The notes: generated by a model from the letters alone, not told the origin. Counted from the stretch's first letter, positions 14,001-26,553 are shown. The stretch is 64,000 nt of DNA from Erythrocercus mccallii (GCA_013397435.1 VZRG01000161.1:379684-443683); one strand, 5' to 3'. Made by a program: numbers and translations.

Positions 14001-16489
14001 ATAATTGTGAAACATTAACAGGTCCTTATTGTTAACAGGTATTTCTGGCAGAGATTCCTCCAGGGCAACTTGGACAAGGCACTCTGGTGGAATTGGCAGC
14101 AGCATTTTTTTCCCAGAGGGACCTTCAAACCCTCTTGTGTGGGGCTTTGTTTTGCTGGCAACAGAGGCAGGAAGAAACCCAGTTTTCGACATCCTCCTTC
14201 ATGCCCACTCAAAGTAAAACATTAATTTATTGGTAATGATGCTTTTCACATCTCCCCTGCCTTGGCACATGATGCTGCAGAGCAAGGGTTGAAGCACCAT
14301 TTATGTACTCGAGATAACAAGAGCTGCAGACCATCCCTTCTCCAGCTCCTGAAAGGTCCAGGAGCTTTCTGCTTGCACAAGCCATCACTGAGACATGCAT
14401 TAAAATGTATTTCTACTGCTGAAATCGTTCTGTCCCTTGGATTTTTCTCAAAAGAGGCAGCTCTGGCTCTCTGGAGGACCCTTGTGTGGTGGTTGGGGTT
14501 CTTTACGTATTTTTTAAAAAGGCAAAAAAAGCCAAGGCTGCTGCTTTTCTTTTTTTCCCCTTTTTTTTTAAGCTAGAAATCAAAAATAAGCGAAAATCCA
14601 CTGCAAATTCAAATCCTTACGCACCGAATCACAAATCTTGTTATCCTTTGCAGAGCAGAGACTCTGAACCACCAAATCAATCCTCAAAGCTTCCCAAGGG
14701 AAGGAAATCCCCAGCTAACAAAAGAGTTTGCAAAGAGAAACCGCACCCACCCAGCCCCTACCAATGCCCTTTTCAAAGACATAAAGATTTCCAGGTGCTT
14801 GACATCCACATTAACTTTTTAAGTAATAAAACTTGAGGAGAGGATTCCCGTTGGATCAGAGGAGAGACTTTGCTAAAACAATAGCTGTGCTGGCAAACTG
14901 ACTCCTTTCAACACATTCTTGAGTTTGTATTTTAAGTGGTTTTGCCACATTGGCAGCCAAAAATAACTATTTTCTGATCAAATTCACTGGTTCTTGTAAA
15001 ATATTTTAACACGCTAACTATGACCGTGAGCAGTCCTAATAGTCCTTCAAGCTGCCTGTTCAAACCTCTTACTTTTGAGAGGGTGAAGGGCTCCACAAAA
15101 GGCTCAAACAGAGTGATGCCATCCGTGGCTGCTGCTCCTGCAGCATTCCCACCCCTCATTACCCAGGGATACGGCCCATGTTTAATGTGATGCTATTTGC
15201 TGCTTTGTATTTCATATACACCCTTAATGTAATAATTAAGAGCAGCCTTCCCCTGTGCCTGGTAGTGTAAGGCCAAGATCCACAACAGCTACCACAGCTG
15301 AAATGTCAGGGAAAAGGGGAAAAAAGCAAATGGACAGGCAGGAATTACCCTACAGTCTCTACTTGTACCAATCTTGCTCTTTGATGATGATGTACAGCAA
15401 GAAATCTTGATGTGGTTCTTAGAGAATAAATAAATCATTTAAAAACTGGATTTCTGGTTGAAAAAAGCTTCCTCCAGCTGCAAAAATTAGAGAATTTTCA
15501 TTACTTATGAAGTCATTTATGGCACTTTAAGACTTACCGAGTAATAAAGAAACAACGGGCTGGTTTTAATGGGAGCAGGGCAGAATCAGTGGGACATGGA
15601 GCATTTCCACCCCAAACGTGCCTCCACTTACCCAGCCAGCATGAGCCCAGTTCACAGTGCTGCTCCCACTGGGAAGCCTCCATGGCCACCTCCAAAGCAG
15701 GGGACAGAGCTGAGACAATCCCTGGAATGCTGGATGAACCAAGGACTTGTAGGCAGAAAGAAAACACAAAGTACAGACCCTGCTCCAAGTGGCAAAGCTC
15801 CCACCTTTGTACTTTGCTTTTGGCGAGAGGTCAGTGAGGTCACCTGAGCAGGTGGATCTCAGTTACCAACATGGTGGTCTTGGATAACAGACCTTAGTTA
15901 ATTAATTAATTACCATCAGGCTCTTGGAATCACTACAGGGAGAAGCGAGCACACGCCTTAAACCAGGATGTTACATCTGGACGGGAAAAAACACCCAGTA
16001 GACGATGGCATGAAGCATTTAAGCATTAACTATAATATCTACACCACATGCAGCTTCTCAAGATGTTTTGCTGTCATCAGCTTAGTAAAAGATAAAGATT
16101 TATTGGGCTATTACTGAAAAGGAAGCTAGATACTGCCAAATGGCACGGACAGTTAAATGACTACTTGCTGACATCTTTATTCATATATAAAACAACACAA
16201 CTGAGTTTTTTTAACTACCATGCTTGAAGGAATCAACAAAGCAGTGCCTTATCATACAGCACTTTAAAGTCATTTTTAAACCATTCACGGGGTTTGGATG
16301 GTTGCTTTTATCGCGTGCATACAGAATATTCTATGAGCACCCTGTGAACTTCTAGTGCTGCCTAAAAGAAGAGATAAGCAGGGCTGGCTGCAGATTGGGG
16401 TAACGATTTCTGAAGATGCTGAGGGACCATCTCATGGAACAGTGTTCCCTGGATATAGTCACAAGGCCCCTCTGGTCCCACACATCTCA
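11021..16489. other. Intergenic DNA, nothing recognised
   Basis: No gene is supported here. The stretch is AT-rich unique sequence with a short CA run near 12,708-12,720 and 'TTAATTAATTAATTA' near 15,897-15,911. The longest open frames (about 100-116 residues) are low in motif content, and several include translated poly(T) tracts. Confidence 0.5.
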
Positions 16490-16632
16490 GATATCAGGAA
16501 AAAAAATCTTTACTGTGAGGGTGGTGAAGCACTGGCAAAGGGTGCCCAGAGAAGCTGTGGCTGCCCCACGTCTAGTTGGAAATAGATGGTCTTTAAGGCC
16601 CCTTCCAACCCAAACCATTCCATGATTTATGA
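16490..16632 (+). mobile_element. CR1 LINE 3' fragment
   Basis: The plus strand reads as the CR1 sense 3' end. It runs 'CTTTACTGTGAGGGTGGTGA', 'GTGCCCAGAGAAGCTGTGG' and then 'CCCCTTCCAACCCAAACCAT' with a decayed 'TTCCATGATTTATG' tail. The segment between the promoter-distal part and the tail carries a deletion relative to other copies in the window. Confidence 0.88.
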
Positions 16633-19590
16633 ACATTTGAAGTGTTGCAGAGGCATGGCTTTTTAAAGGTTTAAAACACAGATCAATGCTAACTCTGCAG
16701 AGGTTGAGAATATTCTGGTTTCATATTCCATGTCTAGTTTTTGATCAGCTTTTAACAGCAATCTGAGAGGTTAATAGCAATAACAGCAGCAGCTTCTTCA
16801 AATAGTTTAAATATGGCTTCTAATAGAGAAATTACTGGATAAATGGCAAGGATTATAGAATTGGTTTTAGAACACATGTCAAAAAGATGACAAACCAAAT
16901 GAACTTAATTATTCTGTTCGTTGTTGAAAACTGCAGGAACAGTGAAGTGAATCACACAAGACAGAACCCTGCAGTATTATACAGCTCGACGCAAAACGTT
17001 TGCCCTGAAATTTCAAAAGGAAAAAATCCAAGCCTGCTCCCCCAGAAAGCAGCAAGTCAGAGCTGTCCACTTTTTCTCTGACAGCTTGATCTACCGTTCC
17101 CCCTTTGTTACACATTTTGAATTCAATTTAGCCTGCTACTTCCAATTAACCAGCACTCTCTTTCTGCATTATTTGGCATTAAGCAGGCACACATGTTCCT
17201 TCAGCTCCTGCCAATGTGAGAAGACAATACCCTGAAGGTGAAGCAGGCAATTTGTTGGCAGAACTGGGCTCTGGGAAGTGCCCAAGCAGGCTGATGGGAG
17301 GCTGCAGGTGTGTGGTTTCAAATGCCTTCAAAGTGCTCCATGCCCAAGTCTTCCCCAAGTGTTACACTTCACAAGTATCCTCTTCCAGCAAGATTTATGC
17401 TGTGTTTTGAATATTTCTAATACTCTGGAGCCCGAGTTCCAGAAAGCTCTGTTTGTCAGGCTCACTCACTGGCCAGGTTGCCCTGGTTAGGGATCATATA
17501 CAAATTCATTTGGGCACAGGCCCTTATTTATTCTATACAGACTATTAAAAGCAAGTGTAATTTCAGCCTGTTTGCTCTGAATGTGAATTAATTCAGTAGA
17601 ATAAAGTCTCATCCGCAACACAAGCCTGTTGCTTCAAGACTAGAAATAAGGGAAAAACAAGAACAAGTTTTAATGAAACGTTTATATATTAAAAAAAAAT
17701 CAGCATCCTTTCACTACAACACGTCTACAATAGAAAGTACAGTACAAATCTGAGATACATCCCACACATGCCTTGAAGAGAAGTTACAAATTCACAGAGA
17801 CATAATATTGCTATGCAAGTGCTTATTAAAGGCAATAAAAAGAACAGAACGAACAATTTATGCTCTACAAGGCTGAGATTTGGTGTTTACTGCTGGAAAT
17901 TGCTTTACACAGTGTCAGAATTTAAAGCTGTGACCTTGCAAAAGAATTACTGGGCACAGTTGCAGCCCATGCACGGAGCTGCTCAGTCAGCCACAGGTCT
18001 ACCTCAAGGAAAAGTCCTGCAAAAACTGGGGACTGAGAAGGCTTCTAGTCTAAGTATTAAAATATTAACACAAGGATGGGAGCATGGAGGTTTCTTGGTC
18101 CACCAGCACTCTCAAAGATTGTCCCTAAGCTTTACTTTGCTCTGATAAGAAGCTAAATTCCAAGAGAGTCACTGTTTGAGCTGCACAATGAAGCCACGAT
18201 GGCTCCCAAATGTGTCTCTGCCTCTTCTGGGAAGGACATGAAGGTATTATTTCCATGTTTGTCCCGTTGGCAACTCCTGACACTATGCTGGTTATTACTT
18301 ACACAAACAGAAACCTGCAGCCAATCAAAATAATATGGTTGGCAAGGAATCTGGGCAAACTTTAATAGCTATGGTTCTTCAACATAAAAAGGATAAAAGC
18401 AGAATAATAATTTTTGGCAGGGGAAGCGGGGAATTTTTTAAATTCTGATTGTTTTCCTATGAGGATAGTGTTAGTGAGGTCTAACTTAAAACATGTTGTT
18501 CTGGTTTCATGAATTTGCAGCGAGCGAGGTTCTGCTGGGCCCACTGAGCTACACTCAACTCCTTCCCACTCCAACTGAAGTTATCTGGAGCACACAAGGT
18601 AAGAGAGGGGGATTTGGCACAGGAGCTGCATGGCTGAAATAATTCCAATGTCTTTCTGAAAGGAGCTATCTGCACGTGCAAGTGTGCTGCAGAGGAATAC
18701 ACAGAGCGCTCTCTTCAAGGAAGTGTAATTAACGTCAGCCTCCTGGGAAATGGGCAGCCAGCAAAGGCCTTCACCAAGAGGAAGATGGACATCAATTTAA
18801 CTATAAACCCCATTTTCATTGAATTTTTCACTGAATTTTCCACTGAATTTTCAACGAGCCCCAGTGCTGTGGTCAGGACCGTATCAGCCTGACACTCTTT
18901 TACCAGAATCTGATGGAGCAAATAAGCAGAGTTGTGTTAATTTAGTAGCAACTACACGCACTTGCCACAGAATTAATCTCTGGAAAAGCTGATTTAGTCA
19001 GTTTTCCATTAAAAAATTCCACCCTTCTAATAAAGACTACTTTGTAGGCAAAGAATTAGGTAAATGTGTAAGGAGCAGAATCAGAACATTAATATCACAA
19101 ACAAGTAAAATTCCTTAGTTGTTAATAAAGTGTGGCTCTTCTAGAAAACAAAATCCTGTAAACACTTTCTCTGCCTTATGAAAAAACATAAGAACCAAGC
19201 TAAGACATTCCAACTATCCCAATCAAAATTCCCCTTTCAACAATTTGGAAATCTTTAATTCTGATTTTTACTTGTATATGACCGTATATTGTTTTGGAAG
19301 AAAAAGTCATGCAGAACCACAAATTAGAATGGTCTGTTTGATGGCACTGAACTTCTTTTCCCAAGGTAATAACATAAAGAAGCCAAGAAGCATTTTGAAT
19401 AAAAAAAAGTCTATTGCATATGGAGTGGTTTGTATGAATTGGCATTTTTTGATTAAAAAAAAAAAAGTTTGCTGAAATATTTCCCAAAGCAGTTCTACTT
19501 GGGCCTCTTAATTCATTGGCACAGGCTCAGTATCAGTCATTTAAAAGATGTGTTTCATCATGTACCTAAAATTGTGACATCCTTTAAAAA
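16633..19590. other. Intergenic DNA with a short 12-bp tandem repeat
   Basis: No gene is recognised. At 18,818-18,853 a 12-bp unit of the type 'ACTGAATTTTCC' is repeated three times. An AT-rich stretch at 17,670-17,700 contains ATTAAA on the minus strand and could be a distal polyadenylation region for MEGF6, but nothing further supports this. Confidence 0.4.
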
Positions 19591-19608
19591 CAGTTAATAC
19601 AAAACTCT

Positions 19609-19614
19609 TTTATT
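19609..19614 (-). promoter_or_regulatory. MEGF6: Candidate poly(A) signal AATAAA for MEGF6
   Basis: The minus strand reads ATGAAATAAAAGAG here, about 2.57 kb after the MEGF6 stop codon. It is one of the few canonical AATAAA hexamers in that stretch. Alternatives are the AATAAA at 22,164-22,169 and an ATTAAA near 17,673. Confidence 0.3.
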
Positions 19615-20049
19615 TCATTATACTACATATTTACAATTCTATTATCAAAGTACTGTGGAAAACGTAAACAAGTATACACAGGTGTAAATAATATGGCTTG
19701 AGAAAAGTTTCACCTTTGATTAGCTGCTCAAATCTCACATGTCTGCAAAAATAAGAGAAAAACAGTACATTTGCTACATTCTGCTGTCTGACAGCAGTCT
19801 CTGGGCAGCTGGAATGAACTGGAATATCTGGAATGTGGCCAGTGGATGGTCACTGAGGTAATGGGGTGTCTTCAGAAGAGAAGACCAAGGCTGTAGCCAC
19901 CTACCCCACGGGGGCTGTGGGGGAGAGGAAGCCAAAGGCTCCTCAGAGATCCACACGGAAAGGATGAGAAGCAGTGGACCAAAGATGAAACTTAAGAAAT
20001 TCTGATTAGAAACCAGGGGAAAAAAGAAGAAAATTAGATCTCTGCTAGG

Positions 20050-20225
20050 ACAGGTTCGAGGAGGTGGCGGGATCTCCATCCTTGGAGATATTTAAAACTA
20101 GGTGGGATGAATCTCTGAAATTTGACTTGAATGATGAATCTCCGACCCATTTGACTCTGAAGCTGACCAGGCTTTAAAGGGAAGCTCAGATCTTCAGAGG
20201 TTTTCTACAGCTTTACTCGCTTGAT
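20050..20225 (+). mobile_element. Degenerate CR1 LINE fragment
   Basis: The phrase 'ATCTCCATCCTTGGAGATAT' and the following residual text resemble one CR1 3' subfamily. The copy is strongly decayed and lacks a clean tail, so its boundaries are approximate. Confidence 0.45.
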
Positions 20226-22179
20226 GATTCTACAAAGAATCTTGAGAACAGTGTGACACTTGCACTACTGTTGTAGTTTGGCTCTACAGTAAATACAGAG
20301 TTAAGATCAAAACATGTCAGCTGCTCAACTTGAATTGTTCTTCTCCAGCAGTTGCCAAGATTATATCTCATTGTCTCACAGGAGATTTACCTTACAGGTT
20401 CCTGTTCAGTGACATTGCCCCAAATTCACATAATTGTAGGATCAGATCCAGGCCATCACGCCTCCAAAAGAACATTTAAAATGTCACTGCCTTGCTGAGA
20501 GTTGCACATAATTTTTCCACATTTACATTGAATGAACTTTCCAGTGACATTCACTGAGCTCTACAGAAGAAATTAAAAGGGATCAGCATTAGCCCCAGTG
20601 ATTTTCTGGCTGAAAGCACAGGTAGTTAATTAATTTTGACACATTCACAAATACTTTTACTTTCAATACCTATGAAGTGATGAATAACAACAATAAGACT
20701 TCCATGAAGCTTGGAAAACATCTCTTAAAACCCCCCATAGATGACAATTTGAAATAAAATCCCAAGGAAGCAAGTGCCACTGCTTTGGCCTGGACAGTCA
20801 TTGACTGCAGATGTGTTTAAGACCTGGGGTGAACCTCATCCTCCCATCCAGCCTCCTGGATCCTGCTTCACCAACTTATCGCTTACTCAGCCACAACAAC
20901 AAACTTCTTCAAAAGTCCCAAGTTACCATCAATTGTTGTCATTTTGTCTCTTGCAAAACAAAACCCTGCTCTTGCTGAGCTGCAGTTTGTTCTGGTGGTG
21001 AATGCAGGTTCAGCACAAGAGCTGGAAGTGCCCATCCGCTGTGTCTACCATGCTCCTGATGACCCTTCTGAAGTGCACTTTTGATACAGTCAGAATCAAG
21101 TGGTTACTACACAGATTTTGTAACTCCTAACCTAAAGAGAGGTACAAAGAGGCACTCTGAAATCTTTTTGCCTGGTTAACTCAGAATATTAAAATACAGA
21201 ACATAAATTTCTTTATAATTACAGGTTTCTATATCAAAGGAAAACCTGTCTAAACAGACAAAATAGCACCAAAATGTCTCTGTTCTATGAAGCGGCCACC
21301 AGCAGCTGTTGAATGGGATCAGGACAGTTGTAAGATGATTAAAAAAAGGCTCAATTAAAGCACAACGCCCAAAAATATTATCTTTAAGCATCTCTCCTTG
21401 CCCCCTATCTGCTTTCTCCATTCAAAACAAAACCTTTCCTGCATTAGCAGATACTGTTTGATGAGAAGTGCTGCACAGTTCGGCTCGACAAACTACTGAG
21501 AAATTCATCTGGGAAGACGTGAGAACACAGAATGCCAGGGGACTCTGGCAGATGACACCACGCTCTTTGGAAGACAGATTCAGAGAGAGACCTTCCAATT
21601 AGTCAAACCACACCAGAAATGCAGAAGATGCTCTTAAATAAATTTACAATATATTAAGGACTCTTGTCGGATTGTGGCGGATTCTTCTTCAGCTGCAACA
21701 CACAATGTTATTCAGAGAGGAATTAACTTGATGAATCCCTCTAGTTTCTGTGCAATGTGATTTTGCAGTGCATTTGTAGAGAAATAACCCATGGAACACT
21801 CTTGAAACTGATGCTGGTTGTCAAGTGGGTTTAGAAAGTCCCTGATACGGAGTGTGGCTCATTCCATGGTGATGTGTTACACGCTGCTTATCCTGATACT
21901 CTTTGGAGCTGGCCTGATTAAAAACATGTCCAGGCTTTCAAGCAATGAATTATATTAATACCAGAAGGAATGTCCAGAGTAGATTAATGGAGGGGCAAGA
22001 GGCTAGGAATGAGCACATGAAACAGATTCAACTTTTTAAAAGGATCCAGCTACTAAATGGCCTCTGTAGCCTTCCATAAGAAGTGTGAATACTTCAGTAC
22101 AATTCAAGTTGAACTGTTTTCATATCCAAATTCAAATACCGTCTGTGCATATAAAACAGTTCATTTATTAGTCCAAATG

Positions 22180-22259
22180 TTACTGTTGTAGAGCTCTTGG
22201 AAAAATACTCCCTCTTTCTTGAGCTTGTTCTTCATAAAAAGGAAGCTTTGGAGGGCCAC
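22180..22259 (-). CDS. MEGF6: MEGF6 terminal coding exon (C-terminal tail and stop)
   Basis: This is the last coding exon. Its acceptor on the minus strand reads TTCTCTAG|GTGGCCC, with AG at 22,260-22,261. The first two bases join the final G of E23 to give Gly. The tail then reads GPPKLPFYEEQAQ..., about 25 residues, ending ALQQ before TAA at 22,180-22,182. From memory, mammalian MEGF6 continues after its last EGF repeat with a similar Gly-Pro-Leu-Arg-Leu-Pro-Glu tail, so the opening GPPKLP motif supports the exon and the gene name. The tail has no transmembrane or GPI-like segment, consistent with secretion. Other acceptors nearer E23 give immediate stops or tails without this motif. The splice link is read by eye, so confidence is lower than for the EGF exons. 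Confidence 0.75.
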
Positions 22260-22640
22260 CTAGAGAATTAAGTAGAAACACGGTTTCAGGTCCATATAAC
22301 CTAATACTGAAATATTATATAGATTATACAATTTACACTCAAATAATTCAATAAATGGTATCCTCGAAAAGAAGGTAGGGGAGGGAGTTACAGCAGCCTT
22401 CTCACAGAGGCAGAGAGCAGGCAAAACTGTAAAACACCTCCAAATCAGAAGGCTCACAAAGCTTTCCCTAAACTAGAGGAGGAGCTGTGATTAGACTACA
22501 AGCGAGGGGAAACTTTCCCTCCGTACTCAATTTCATTAAGAAGAGAAATTATCCAAACGATCCAATGGGTTGACACTCCCACCCAAACCGACCGCCAGCA
22601 TGGGCCACACGTGTTTTATTCCACCAGGAAGCCTGGTTAC

Positions 22641-22769
22641 CTTCTCTGCAGGTTGGCCCCATCCAGGAGTTTGGGCAGGCGCAGTTCCCGTTGTGGGGAT
22701 TGCAGCGGGATCTGCCGGCGCACTGGCAGCGCAGGGAGCAGCCGGGGCCGTACCTGTCTGGCCTGCACC
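22641..22769 (-). CDS. MEGF6: MEGF6 exon E23, last EGF-like repeat
   Basis: This 129-bp exon (43 residues, phase 1 to phase 1) has acceptor CTTGCAG|GG and donor GAAG|GTAACC. The repeat reads GCRPDRYGPGC...CQCAG...CNPHNGNCACP and ends NSWMGPTCREG. The ending MGPTCREG matches what I recall of the last EGF repeat of mammalian MEGF6, which anchors the gene identification. The usual Pro-Pro-Gly before the aromatic residue of the last loop is replaced by Pro-Asn-Ser. Eight cysteines are present in the laminin/MEGF spacing. A 381-bp intron without notable content separates it from the tail exon. Confidence 0.93.
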
Positions 22770-25312
22770 CTGCAAGGACAGGAGGGTTTGGGAGAGGGTG
22801 AGCACTCCTGGGAGTCTCCCCCCTTCTGTGGGATCAGGAAGCTGCTTAGACACCTACATCTGTTCACGTTAAAACATGACATTTGGGAAAGCGCGGCAGT
22901 CGTCAAGTTTTGTCTGCCGCGTGCTCTGCCCAAGCTGCAGCCCAGCTGTCCTGAAGAGGTTCCCAGAATGGAAATCATTACTGCTGTAAAAACAGGGGTT
23001 GACAGCCCAACAGAGAACATCTTGGGATCTGCTCAGGAAAGTTGCTGTCAGCATCCTGGATCCACACTATCTCCTGCCCCTGTCTCTCCTGTGTGGCTGG
23101 GCTGTCAGTGAATGCTGGCCAGGAGCCTGCCCTCATAGAATGTGACACTGAGAATTAATCCATTTTATAGATATTCATGTCTTGCTCTGATTGCACAATT
23201 CTGCTGCCTCCTGGCAAATTAAACTCACAAAAAAAAAAAAAAAATCTCACTTCCAAATGCAAATACATCGCATACCTAGGCTGGTAAATCCTCATTGCAA
23301 TTTTTTATGCATCAGAGGACAGGCAGGAAAGGAAAGTGAGCAGCAGAGTCACAAGGCAGGGTGTGAAACACACAGCAAACAATGGCCCTCTCTCCCTCAC
23401 CTCGCTGAAAAACCCTGTAACCAGGGAATTTGTCTTCTCCCACGAGCACCCTCGGGTAAATAAAGTCCTGCTGAGCCCTGCATCAGCTGCAGCCCCAGCA
23501 CGTGGGAGAACTCGCCCCATGCGCTCCGAGCTTGGCCTTTTCAATTAGGAAATGTTATGAGAAAAGGTCTCCCCAAACACCTCTGGACCTGATTTTAATT
23601 TATGTAATACCACATTTTCATGTTAATAACAATGTGTATTTAAGACATCTGTTTGAAAGTCTGCAATGTTAATTTACTACAGAAAAAAGAAAGCCCATAA
23701 AAGTCTGTTATATTCTCTCTCTCTCTTTTTTTTTTTTAATTAACATTTTGCCTGTTTAATGGGTGCTTTACCAGAGTTCAAATTAAAATCAGGCCTTTTA
23801 TCTTTATGGCTGCTGCACAGTCACAGCTGCTCACAGTTATATCACAGATGAACTAAGCCTAATTGAAAATAAAAATGCAAATAAAACCTACCCCATAACA
23901 GCTTTTCATGGATGGGGGCTACCCTAGCTGATTTAAGAAAAATAAAAATGACTCACAGAGTTTGCAAGGAGGAGAACCTCGATTGCCATTTTTGGTGCTG
24001 AGCTTCCCCCTTGCGTTCCACTTGTGCCTAAAATTTTACTGGAAAGGCCCAGGGACACCCAGCACTGTGTGGGCAGTGAGGGTGGCTCACATTCCCACTG
24101 GAACAGTGCTGCAGACTGGGAGCTTCATTTCCTGAGCACAGGACACTGCACAGAGGCAATCAAATGCTTTTCCATTTTAGTTTTTCAAGTTCACTAACAC
24201 TTAAGCTCACAGCAATTTGTATTAATAACAGCCTGCTTTAATCTATTTCTGCCCCATCCTAGAACAAAAGGAGAAATAACACTTCCCTCTGTTCTGGGGG
24301 CTCAGGAGGATTTTGGTTCCTGGTGAAGCTCCACAGTAGCACGTGGATGTTCAGTCCTTTTATCTTGTTTGCCACAGCATTGGGATCACCAATGTCTGCT
24401 GACACTGAGTTAAACCAGTGCAATTCCTTTTACCCCAGTAATCACCCTAAAACTGCTCATCATAATCACAGAATCCTGGATTAGAAGGGACCTTTAAAGT
24501 CATCTGGTTCCAACCATGGGCATGGGACACTTTTCACCGGACCAGGTTGCTCCAAGCTCCATCCAACCTGGCCCTGAACTATGATCAGAGTCACAGCTGT
24601 GACCAGAGACTGGCTCAGGAATCTGCCACAGCTGCCTCTCAATCCTGCACCCAACCCCATCAGGGTACAGCAGCGGGGCTGGTTCTCCCTACAGGAGAAA
24701 TTTCTCACCTATTTTTATATCCTTGTTACAGAAGAATTCTGCTCCTGTGGGCCAACAGGCAGCCCTGTGCTGCAAAGGAGGGAATTAACATTTGGGTTAA
24801 AAGTTCCTGGGCTGCTGCTGAAGGCCAGGGACAAGCACAGCTGCTGCAGCTCCACTACCCTCCTCTGTGTGATTCCATCCTGCTTCCAGGGAAAGCAAAT
24901 CCAGAGCTGGACACACTTTTTGCATTGGTCTGAAAAGGGTCACAAATGTCAGTGTGACAAAACAAAGCAATGGGAGCCCTTGGTGCCCAACTGCACCTTC
25001 TGGAGTCTTCCCCACTACATTTGCAAAACTTCTTGGGCTATTCGTCGCCAGCCTGTGCTCTCCAAAATTCAAGGCAAATGACATTTTACAGATGACCCAT
25101 GAACAGTTTTCCTATCAGTATATCAATTTAAATATTGATTAAATCAAGAGGTACAAGCCTGTTGATGAAGGTGTCGATGACCCCAAAGAGTAATTTTCTA
25201 CAAACAATGTGTTCTTGAACACCAGCAAATGTCTTTTTACAATTATTCTGAAACCAACAGGTCAGAGTGGTTTAACTATAAACAGTCCAGCCCTTAAAAA
25301 TATTGCCCTTAC
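22770..25312 (-). other. MEGF6: MEGF6 intron between E22 and E23
   Basis: This 2,543-bp intron holds a CR1 fragment at 24,467-24,590 and otherwise unique AT-rich sequence. A poly(A) run lies at 23,230-23,244 and a CT/T tract near 23,714-23,737. The longer open frames here show no domain. Confidence 0.8.
24467..24590 (-). mobile_element. CR1 LINE 3' fragment
   Basis: Inverted CR1 tail: 'TCACAGAATCCTGGATTAGA', then 'GGGACCTTTAAAGTCATCTG', then 'GACCAGGTTGCTCCAAGCTC' and 'CATCCAACCTGGCCCTGAAC'. It breaks off at about 24,590 into unrelated sequence. Confidence 0.88.
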
Positions 25313-25438
25313 CCATGTCACACTTTTCTCCAGTCTTCCCAGGTGGGCAAAGGCACTTCCCAGTCTCTGGATCACAAGGAGCATCTCCACAGTCGCACTG
25401 CTGCTGGCACCTCTCACCAAACCAGCCCCTGTCACAGC
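25313..25438 (-). CDS. MEGF6: MEGF6 exon E22, EGF-like repeat
   Basis: This 126-bp exon (42 residues) has acceptor CTGTCAG|GC and donor ATGG|GTAAGG, both in phase 1. The repeat reads GCDRGWFGERCQQQCDC, then GDAPCDPETGKCLCPPG and KTGEKCDM. All eight cysteines are present, with a loop one residue shorter than most repeats because Gly-Asp-Ala-Pro replaces the usual five residues between C4 and C5. Its DNA and protein are notably close to E5 (59,579-59,704), suggesting they share ancestry by internal duplication. It is separated from E21 by a 697-bp intron. Confidence 0.95.
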
Positions 25439-26135
25439 CTGACAGCAGAAGAACCTTTCAGATGCACATTTGCGTGGCAAGATGTACATTAAACTCAGAG
25501 TTTTCCCAGGATGTCTCAGAGGAAAGCTCATAAACTCTCTGCTGAAGTCAGTGTAAATGCCAAGCTTAATGAAGAATCAAACATAGTGGAATGGGCGCAG
25601 TATTTATACGAGCTCTCCTTCTGTTGAGGTTGTCTAATCTAACTTCTCAAAGTTATCTGTAAATCTGTCCCAGAAATGTAGCTGGCACTTACTTTTATTT
25701 TTAATTAGAACTCTCTAGAAGACCTCTCCATAACACTCAACAGGTCTGACATACACCTATTTAATAATCTTATTTGGAGTTTTAGAAGCAAACTTAGAAT
25801 CAGTAAAAGGGACTTATTTTTAATAAATGGCATGTGGAACTCATTGCTGCAAGACATCACGGAGACCAGGACTTTCACTGTATTAATCAGAACCAGATTA
25901 GTTCATTTTTAAGGGAATGGGAACACCCAGCTGTATAACAGGAAATCTGTCCCAAATTCTGTGTTTCAAGATATTCATTAAGCTCAAAATATGGAAGAAG
26001 TTGCTCCCAACAAATATTTCAGTAATGATATGAGATTTTTTGAGTTCTACTTTTTTTGGTTGTTGTTGGTTTTTTGGTTTGGTTTTTGTTTGTTTGTTTT
26101 TGTTTTTTTCTTTCCCATCAGAGGTGTACCAGTAC
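25439..26135 (-). other. MEGF6: MEGF6 intron between E21 and E22
   Basis: The intron is 697 bp. Its E21-proximal end (about 26,048-26,114) is a strongly G/T-biased low-complexity tract on the plus strand. Nothing else is recognised. Confidence 0.8.
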
Positions 26136-26264
26136 CTTTTTCACAGTGGACACCATGATAACCCAAAGGACAAAGGCACTGTCCTGTCACTGCATCACAG
26201 CTCGCTCCATTTTTACAGGCACAGGCCTGAAGACAGCCCAGCCCATAAAATCCAAGGGGGCACC
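26136..26264 (-). CDS. MEGF6: MEGF6 exon E21, EGF-like repeat
   Basis: This 129-bp exon (43 residues) has acceptor TTTTCAG|GG and donor AAAG|GTACTG, phase 1 at both ends. The junction with E20 (last base A) gives Arg, so the repeat starts RCPLGFYGLGCLQACAC and continues KNGASCDAVTGQCLCPLG to GVHCEK. The eight-cysteine pattern and the Tyr-His-Gly turn in the last loop are intact. It sits 289 bp from E20, one of the tightest exon pairs in the window. Confidence 0.95.
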
Positions 26265-26553
26265 CTGAAAAATTAAAATGAAGAAGGTTCATGGAGAAAA
26301 TCATACACGCCATTAAAATCCTCTGTATTCTCTGTGACATTCCCTGGCAGCCAACAAAAAATGATATTTATCCTTAACTTTAATAATGCCATGAGCTTTT
26401 AAACTTGTACCATCCAGCATCAGAAACATGCAACATCTGGAGGGAGCTGGATGATCTGTGACATCCCCAAAATTTTAACTGAACCAGTGAAGTATTTCTT
26501 GACTACTGTGAAGCCCCAAACCTGTGACAATTACCCTGAGTGACTCCACTTAC

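Larger units (their letters stand above)
19590..22179 (-). other. MEGF6: Possible MEGF6 3' untranslated region
   Basis: This stretch follows directly after the TAA stop of the tail exon and has no open coding frame of interest. AATAAA occurs on the minus strand at 22,164-22,169, only about 11 nt past the stop, and at 19,609-19,614. The second would give a 3' UTR of about 2.6 kb. A diverged CR1-like segment ('CTCCATCCTTGGAGATATTT') lies inside it near 20,050-20,225. The extent is inferred from these signals alone. Confidence 0.35.

Noticed and set aside
22390..22490. Nearer candidate acceptors for the terminal MEGF6 exon, at about 22,400 and 22,470-22,490
   Set aside because: They have pyrimidine tracts, but they lead to stops after one to four codons or to a 17-residue tail without similarity to known MEGF6 C-termini. 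The acceptor at 22,260 gives GPPKLP and fits better.
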